This document shows positions 8,969-12,741 of a stretch of 12,741 nucleotides of DNA, in pieces. This stretch comes from an uncultured Ruminococcus sp. GTDB lineage: Bacteria > Bacillota > Clostridia > Oscillospirales > Ruminococcaceae. The DNA is taken from assembly GCA_900752785.1 (NCBI GenBank), contig CAADWP010000137.1, positions 1 through 12,741 on the forward strand, in the 5' to 3' direction. Both the position numbers and the translations under genes were made by a program. Every line of letters starts with the position of its first letter. The first letter of the stretch is position 1. Below the pieces are notes generated by a model that was not told the DNA's origin, did not search any database, and saw only the letters and a program-made list of their open reading frames with translations.

Positions 8969-8997
8969 ATTATATCACGTTCACCGCTAAAAAGCAA
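8969..8997 (-). promoter_or_regulatory. Promoter of the minus-strand operon
   Basis: Read on the minus strand, TTGCTT (8992-8997) and TATAAT (8969-8974) are 17 bases apart, and TGA precedes the -10 to give an extended -10. Transcription should start near 8962, about 23 bases before the ATG of the AI-2E-family gene. No other promoter of this quality is visible before 4789, so it probably drives the whole five-gene set. Confidence 0.83.
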
Positions 8998-9045
8998 TAA
9001 ATTTTTTAAAAATATTTGCAGCATGGATCTGTCTCATTGTACACG

Positions 9046-9062
9046 CCGAAAATAAATTTCGG
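9046..9062. promoter_or_regulatory. Inverted repeat between the divergent promoters
   Basis: CCGAAA (9046-9051) and TTTCGG (9057-9062) form a perfect 6-bp inverted repeat with a five-base spacer. It lies between the two divergent -35 boxes (8992 and 9082), upstream of both start sites, so it would act as a DNA site and not as a transcript hairpin. It could be an operator, possibly for the Lrp-type regulator encoded downstream, but nothing else supports this. Confidence 0.3.
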
Positions 9063-9081
9063 AAAATTATCTCCGCGCCTG

Positions 9082-9110
9082 TTGCTATTTTTTATATTAT
9101 ATGATATAAT
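9082..9110 (+). promoter_or_regulatory. Promoter of the PHP-Lrp-aminotransferase-ispE operon
   Basis: TTGCTA (9082-9087) and TATAAT (9105-9110) are separated by 17 bases, again with TGA directly before the -10. The predicted start is near 9117, about 31 bases before the ATG at 9148. The spacer is almost pure A/T. It is the only good promoter before ispE, so it probably drives all four genes. Confidence 0.85.
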
Positions 9111-9147
9111 TAAATAAAGTCAACCATATTTGAAATGAGATGATATT

Positions 9148-9993
9148 ATGAACCTTATCGACTGTCATACTCACACGAAGTTTTCCGTAGATTCCGAAGC
9201 GGACATCAAGGAAATGCTTGACCGTGCCTGTGAGCTAAGACTGGCTGCATATGCCGTCACCGATCACTGCGAATGCAACTGCTGGTATCCGGCAGAGCAT
9301 TATAACGGTTCGGTATTATCCGATGATTTTGATTACGAAAAAGATTTTGAAGCCTCTGTTTCAGCCGTCACAGCCTTGAAAGAACAATACTCGGACAGAC
9401 TTGATCTTATCTGCGGCGTTGAAATGGGGCAGGCTCTGCACGACATTGAAATCGCGGAAAAAATTGTCTCCGATAAACGTCTCGATTTCGTTATCGGATC
9501 TGTACACCAGATAAAAAACGAAAAGGATTTCGCTTTTATAGACTATAAAAACTACTCCATGAATGATATCTATAATCTTCTGGAACGCTATTTCATGGAA
9601 ATTTATGAGCTATGCAAATGGGGAAAATTTGATATTCTCGGGCATCTCACCTATACCCTGCGCTATATTAAAGGCGAATTTGGGATCGATGCCGACATCA
9701 GCCGATATGACGAGATCATCGCCGAAAGCTTTCGCGAACTTATCCGAAAAGACAAAGGCATTGAGATCAATACCTCCGGACTGCGCCAGAACTACGGAGA
9801 TACTTTCCCCTCTATAAAATATGTTAAGCTTTTCCGCAGCCTCGGCGGAGAACTGCTGTCTGTCGGCTCTGACGCTCACACCGTTGAGGATCTGGGCAAG
9901 GGTATTGCAGACGGAGTGAGAATTGCTGCGGAAGCAGGCTTTACAAGACTTTGCTGTTTCAAAAAAAGAAAACCCGATTTTATCGGATTATGA
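9148..9993 (+). CDS. PHP-domain phosphatase, HisJ/HisK-type histidinol-phosphatase family
   Basis: A 281-residue metal-dependent phosphoesterase of the polymerase-and-histidinol-phosphatase fold. The metal ligands are visible in order: HTHT (His7, His9), TDHCE (Asp39, His40), GVEMG (Glu92), GSVH (His120), LGHL (His166) and SDAHT (Asp242, His244), the full set for a trinuclear site. The length and the GSVH and SDAHT blocks match the HisJ-type histidinol-phosphatase group, which removes phosphate from histidinol phosphate in histidine synthesis. No other his genes are present, so the substrate could be another small phosphate ester. The Shine-Dalgarno is weak (GAGATG, 9137-9142), which suggests moderate expression. 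It is the first gene of the operon; the Lrp-type gene starts 13 bases after its stop. Confidence 0.83.
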   Translation: MNLIDCHTHTKFSVDSEADIKEMLDRACELRLAAYAVTDHCECNCWYPAEHYNGSVLSDDFDYEKDFEASVSAVTALKEQYSDRLDLICGVEMGQALHDIEIAEKIVSDKRLDFVIGSVHQIKNEKDFAFIDYKNYSMNDIYNLLERYFMEIYELCKWGKFDILGHLTYTLRYIKGEFGIDADISRYDEIIAESFRELIRKDKGIEINTSGLRQNYGDTFPSIKYVKLFRSLGGELLSVGSDAHTVEDLGKGIADGVRIAAEAGFTRLCCFKKRKPDFIGL

Positions 9994-10006
9994 AAGGATA
10001 GATCTT

Positions 10007-10480
10007 ATGAACGACATTATAAAAATTTTACAGCAAAACGCCCGCATATCAAATACCGAACTGGGCGAAGCGCTTGGAATAACAGCGGAGGAGGCTGCCG
10101 CTGAGATCAAAAAGCTCGAAGCGCAGGGTATCATCAAGGGCTACAGCGTTATCGTTGACGATGAGCTTTACGATAACTCCACTGTTTATGCGACAATCGA
10201 GCTTAAAGTTGCGCCTCAGCGCGACTGTGGATTTGACGATATCGCAAAGACCGTAATGATGTACGACGAAGTAGAATCCGTAAGCCTTATGTCCGGCGCT
10301 TACGACCTCGCTGTCGAGGTCAAAGGAAATAATCTTAAAGACGTTGCGCTTTTCGTATCTGAACGTCTGTCGACAATTGACGGAGTTCTCTCCACCGCTA
10401 CTCATTTTATTCTTAAAAAATATAAAGAAAAAGGAATTTTTATTAACGGCGAAGAGCCTGACGAAAGGGGTCTGGGTTGA
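10007..10480 (+). CDS. Lrp/AsnC-family transcriptional regulator
   Basis: A 157-residue DNA-binding regulator of the feast/famine family. The N-terminal helix-turn-helix spans about 1-42 (the LGEALGITAEEAAAEIKKL region), then the linker IIKGYSVIVD (42-51), then an effector-binding RAM/AsnC-type domain of about 57-140 with the diagnostic GAYDLAVEV at 97-105. An open frame continues upstream into the PHP gene, but the ATG at 10007 has AAAGGA at 9994-9999 overlapping the PHP stop, and gives a normal family N-terminus, so it is preferred. The last four bases overlap the aminotransferase start. Fused or paired Lrp-aminotransferase units are common in Firmicutes (such as B. subtilis AlaR/AlaT), so it probably senses an amino acid and controls this operon. 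Target and ligand are inferred. Confidence 0.88.
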   Translation: MNDIIKILQQNARISNTELGEALGITAEEAAAEIKKLEAQGIIKGYSVIVDDELYDNSTVYATIELKVAPQRDCGFDDIAKTVMMYDEVESVSLMSGAYDLAVEVKGNNLKDVALFVSERLSTIDGVLSTATHFILKKYKEKGIFINGEEPDERGLG

Positions 10481-11682
10481 TCGTGATAGATTATGATAAG
10501 GTCCTTTCCGAAAAAGTAAAAAAAATGAAACCGTCGGGAATACGCAAATTTTTTGACATAGCAGGAACTATGGACGGCGTTATAAGTCTTGGAGTCGGAG
10601 AACCCGATTTTTCCACGCCATGGGTAATAAGAAAGGCGGCTATTCAGGTCCTTGAACGCAAGCACATTGTCTACGGTCCAAACAAGGGACTTGAACCGCT
10701 TAGAAACGCTCTCAGCATCCATATCAAAAAAAAGCATGGCATTGAATATCATCCTTCAGACGAGATCATTGTAACCGTCGGAGGTTCAGAAGCTATTGAT
10801 CTTGCTATAAGAGGACTTATCAATCCGGGAGATGAGGTTCTCGTCGTTGAGCCGAGTTTTGTCTGCTATGCTCCTCTTGTCGAGCTTACGGGCGGAGTTG
10901 CAATTTCTGTTCCAACTAAAATTGAAAACAACTTCAAGCTCACTGTTGAAGATTTAAAAAACAAGGTGACCGAACGCACAAAGCTGCTTATTCTGCCGTT
11001 CCCCAACAATCCCACCGGAGCGATCATGACGCGCGAAGATCTTGAGCCTATAGCAGAATTTTTGCGTGATACAAATATTATAGTTCTTTCGGATGAGATC
11101 TATTCCGAGCTTACATACGGCAGGCGCCACTGCTCTATCATCGAGCTTGAGGGCATGAGCGAACGAACGATATACGTCAATGGATTCTCAAAAGCCTACG
11201 CTATGACAGGCTGGAGACTCGGATATGTCGCCGCTCCCGAACCGATAATCTCACAGATCGCGAAAATTCATCAGTACGGAATCATGTGCAGTCCATATAT
11301 AAGCCAGAATGCCGCTGTTGAAGCGCTTACTTCATGCGATTCCGAAATTTCAAAAATGACTGACGAATATAACATACGCCGCCGCTATCTTGTCAGCGAA
11401 TTCAACCGTCTTGGTCTGCACTGTTTTAATCCTGAGGGTGCGTTCTATGTATTCCCGTGCATTAAAAGCACAGGCATGACCAGTGAAGAATTCTGCGAAC
11501 GTCTTCTCTATGAAGAAAAAGTTGCCGCAGTTCCCGGAAGCGCTTTTGGCAGCAGCGGAGAAGGCTATATCCGAATTTCCTATGCCTATTCTCTCAAACA
11601 CCTTATGGAAGCAATGAAACGAATCGAGAACTTCCTGAAAAAGATAGAGGCTGAACATTATGAAAATCAAGACTGCCGCTAA
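10477..11682 (+). CDS. PLP-dependent aminotransferase, class I/II (AlaT-like)
   Basis: A fold-type I aminotransferase of 401 residues, usual for the family, acting in the cytoplasm. The signature PSGIRKFFDIAG (19-30) and SLGVGEPDF (37-45) mark the Iγ-like group. Cofactor residues are visible: GGSEA at 102-106, PNNPTG at 176-181 (Asn178), SDEIYS at 205-210 (Asp206), the PLP lysine Lys239 in GFSKAYAMTGWRLGY, and the substrate-carboxylate Arg366 in YIRISYA. The start is TTG at 10477, overlapping the Lrp-type stop as TTGA, six bases after AAAGGGG; a GTG at 10483 would shorten it by two residues. Close relatives paired with an Lrp regulator serve alanine or related amino-acid transamination with glutamate, so that is the best guess. 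Aspartate or aromatic substrates remain possible. The 3' end overlaps ispE by 23 bases. Confidence 0.92.
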   Translation: MIVIDYDKVLSEKVKKMKPSGIRKFFDIAGTMDGVISLGVGEPDFSTPWVIRKAAIQVLERKHIVYGPNKGLEPLRNALSIHIKKKHGIEYHPSDEIIVTVGGSEAIDLAIRGLINPGDEVLVVEPSFVCYAPLVELTGGVAISVPTKIENNFKLTVEDLKNKVTERTKLLILPFPNNPTGAIMTREDLEPIAEFLRDTNIIVLSDEIYSELTYGRRHCSIIELEGMSERTIYVNGFSKAYAMTGWRLGYVAAPEPIISQIAKIHQYGIMCSPYISQNAAVEALTSCDSEISKMTDEYNIRRRYLVSEFNRLGLHCFNPEGAFYVFPCIKSTGMTSEEFCERLLYEEKVAAVPGSAFGSSGEGYIRISYAYSLKHLMEAMKRIENFLKKIEAEHYENQDCR

Positions 11683-12541
11683 AATAAATCTTGCTTTGGA
11701 TGTTGTCGAAAAGCTTGAAAACGGCTACCATGCCATTGAAAGCGTATTTCAAACTGTAGGAATTTACGATGAGATAACGGTAGAACTTGACGACAAAATC
11801 AGCGTTTCCTGCGAACTGCCGCCGGAATTTTCTTCTGCTGACCCTATCCCCTGCGATGAACGCAATATCGCTTACAAAGCGGCAAGGCAATTCTTTGAGG
11901 CTGTCGGAATCAACGGCGGATGCCGTATTCATATAAAAAAAGGAATCCCCTCTCAGGCAGGCATGGGCGGCGGAAGCACAGACGCTGCTGCCGTTCTGTA
12001 TTGTCTTAACGAGCTGACAGGCAAAGATCTTAATACTGACGAGCTTGCGGAAATAGGAAAAAAGCTTGGCGCGGACGTTCCGTTCTTCTTTACGGGAGGT
12101 ACGGCTTACGTTGGCGGTATAGGCGATAAAATCGTTTCCCTTACCAATTTTTCAGGATATCATCTTGTTATTGCAAAAGGCGTTCAAGGCGTTTCTACTG
12201 CCGAAGCTTACAAAAATATTGACGCTCTTATAAACCCAATTCATCCTCAGACTAATAGACTTGTTCAAGCAATAAACGCATATCCGGACGAAGCCTTCCG
12301 CTATGTCGGCAATCTCTTTGAACAGGCAATTCGGCTTGACGAGGTCGATACGATCAAGTCTGAAATGCTCTCCTGCGGAGCGCAGGCTGCTTGTATGACG
12401 GGCAGCGGTTCGGCTGTTTTCGGGATGTTCAAGAACCATGAGGCTGCGGAAAAATGTGCATATTCATTGAAAGAAGCCGATTTTTTTGCGTCAGTATGCA
12501 AAACTGTCCCGAAATCATTTATAAAATCGACTAAGGAGTAA
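11660..12541 (+). CDS. ispE: 4-Diphosphocytidyl-2-C-methyl-D-erythritol kinase
   Basis: A GHMP-family kinase of 293 residues that phosphorylates CDP-methylerythritol in the MEP pathway, which supplies isoprenoids including the undecaprenyl carrier for the cell wall. Hallmarks are the N-terminal AKINLALD (7-14, Lys8 and Asn10), NGYHAIESV (21-29), the glycine-rich ATP motif IPSQAGMGGGSTDAA (96-110), catalytic Asp139 in GADVPFF, and the third GHMP motif TGSGSAVFG (247-255). The ATG lies inside the end of the aminotransferase gene (23-base overlap) and has GATAGAGG at 11643-11650, nine bases upstream. It is the last gene of the operon, and the strong terminator starts 15 bases after its stop. The length and motifs are normal; no truncation. 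Confidence 0.97.
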   Translation: MKIKTAAKINLALDVVEKLENGYHAIESVFQTVGIYDEITVELDDKISVSCELPPEFSSADPIPCDERNIAYKAARQFFEAVGINGGCRIHIKKGIPSQAGMGGGSTDAAAVLYCLNELTGKDLNTDELAEIGKKLGADVPFFFTGGTAYVGGIGDKIVSLTNFSGYHLVIAKGVQGVSTAEAYKNIDALINPIHPQTNRLVQAINAYPDEAFRYVGNLFEQAIRLDEVDTIKSEMLSCGAQAACMTGSGSAVFGMFKNHEAAEKCAYSLKEADFFASVCKTVPKSFIKSTKE

Positions 12542-12555
12542 AAAGTAATACTAAT

Positions 12556-12595
12556 AAAAAGCGCCACAGGATTGATTTTTCCTGCGGCGCTTTTT
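12556..12595. terminator. Strong bidirectional terminator between ispE and the dockerin gene
   Basis: AAAAAGCGCC (12556-12565) pairs with GGCGCTTTTT (12586-12595). Beyond one A-C mismatch the stem continues as CAGGA/TCCTG around an eight-base loop. T5 follows on both strands. It ends ispE on the plus strand and, read the other way, the dockerin gene whose stop is at 12642-12644. Confidence 0.92.
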
Positions 12596-12614
12596 GATTT
12601 GTCCCCTATATATT

Positions 12615-12643
12615 CTCTCTTATTGTGCAGATAGAGAGTTTTT
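12615..12643 (+). terminator. Second, weaker hairpin with T-run
   Basis: CTCTCT (12615-12620) pairs with AGAGAG (12633-12638) around a 12-base loop, with T5 following on the plus strand at 12639-12643. It could be a back-up terminator that protects the opposing dockerin gene from ispE read-through. The stem is only six base pairs, so it may have no function. Confidence 0.35.
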
Positions 12644-12740
12644 AGCTTTTTGCAACCAGCATACGTTTCATCATGCAAAGGTCGAATACATCAAGTTTTC
12701 CGTCCTCGCATAAATCAGCGGCTTTCCAGTCAGCAAGCTT
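12642..12740 (-). CDS. C-terminal end of a dockerin-domain protein (partial)
   Basis: Only the last 32 residues are in the window; the gene continues beyond the right edge. The segment from ADL to RML is the second Ca-binding F-hand of a type-I-like dockerin: Asp at loop position 1, DG at positions 5-6, Asp at 9 and Asp at 12, followed by the recognition helix FDLCMMKRML. Dockerins bind cohesin modules on scaffoldin proteins, placing secreted enzymes in cellulosome-like complexes, so the full protein is probably secreted (inference). The FDLCMMKR wording is typical of Ruminococcus dockerins. Loop position 3 is Cys where Asn or Asp is usual. The catalytic or other partner domain is not in the window. 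The gene faces ispE and shares its bidirectional terminator. Confidence 0.85.
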   Translation of the reverse strand, partial: KLADWKAADLCEDGKLDVFDLCMMKRMLVAKS

Positions 12741-12741
12741 A

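Noticed and set aside
9923..10006. Longer N-terminus for the Lrp-type regulator
   Set aside because: It would overlap the PHP gene by about 70 bases and add 28 residues with no family match. The ATG at 10007 has its own AAAGGA.

Overview
The window looks like chromosomal DNA of a low- to mid-GC, strictly fermentative gut or rumen Firmicute, most likely a Ruminococcus or close Oscillospiraceae relative. The evidence is strong AGGAGG ribosome binding sites, a Clostridia-type gene set (NADP-type glutamate dehydrogenase, one-step meso-diaminopimelate dehydrogenase, UPF0210/UPF0237 pair, IspE of the MEP pathway), and the C-terminal end of a Ruminococcus-type dockerin protein at the right edge. There is no phage, insertion sequence, CRISPR array, tRNA or rRNA; this is mostly housekeeping metabolism. 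The species cannot be named from the sequence alone.

Layout. (1) Positions 104-2130, plus strand: a short-chain dehydrogenase and folC, joined by a one-base TGATG overlap. (2) 2192-3698: gdhA with its own consensus promoter, a leader hairpin, high-expression codon use and a downstream hairpin. (3) 3719-4708: ddh, which like GdhA uses NADPH and free ammonia, followed by a bidirectional terminator at 4755-4781. (4) 4789-8939, minus strand: one probable operon read from the promoter at 8969-8997, in the order AI-2E-family membrane protein, ACT-domain protein (UPF0237), DUF711/UPF0210 protein, APH-fold small-molecule kinase, and a 69-residue acidic protein that I do not recognise. (5) 8940-9147: a divergent promoter region. 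(6) 9148-12541, plus strand: a tight four-gene operon of HisJ-type PHP phosphatase, Lrp/AsnC regulator, PLP aminotransferase and ispE. (7) 12556-12595: a strong bidirectional terminator. (8) 12642-12741, minus strand: the last 32 residues of a dockerin protein.

How the genes fit together. gdhA and ddh form an ammonia-assimilation island, giving glutamate for general transamination and meso-DAP for peptidoglycan and lysine. The Lrp-aminotransferase pair resembles the alanine-type aminotransferase/regulator pairs of Firmicutes and draws on the same glutamate pool. The minus-strand operon combines a conserved but functionally unassigned pair (UPF0237 and UPF0210) with a kinase whose start codon overlaps the UPF0210 stop; this is the least understood part of the window.

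No clearly new defence or mobile system is visible. The best candidates for undescribed biology are the ACT/DUF711/kinase/small-protein operon and the small protein itself. Every intergenic gap is shorter than 300 bases.
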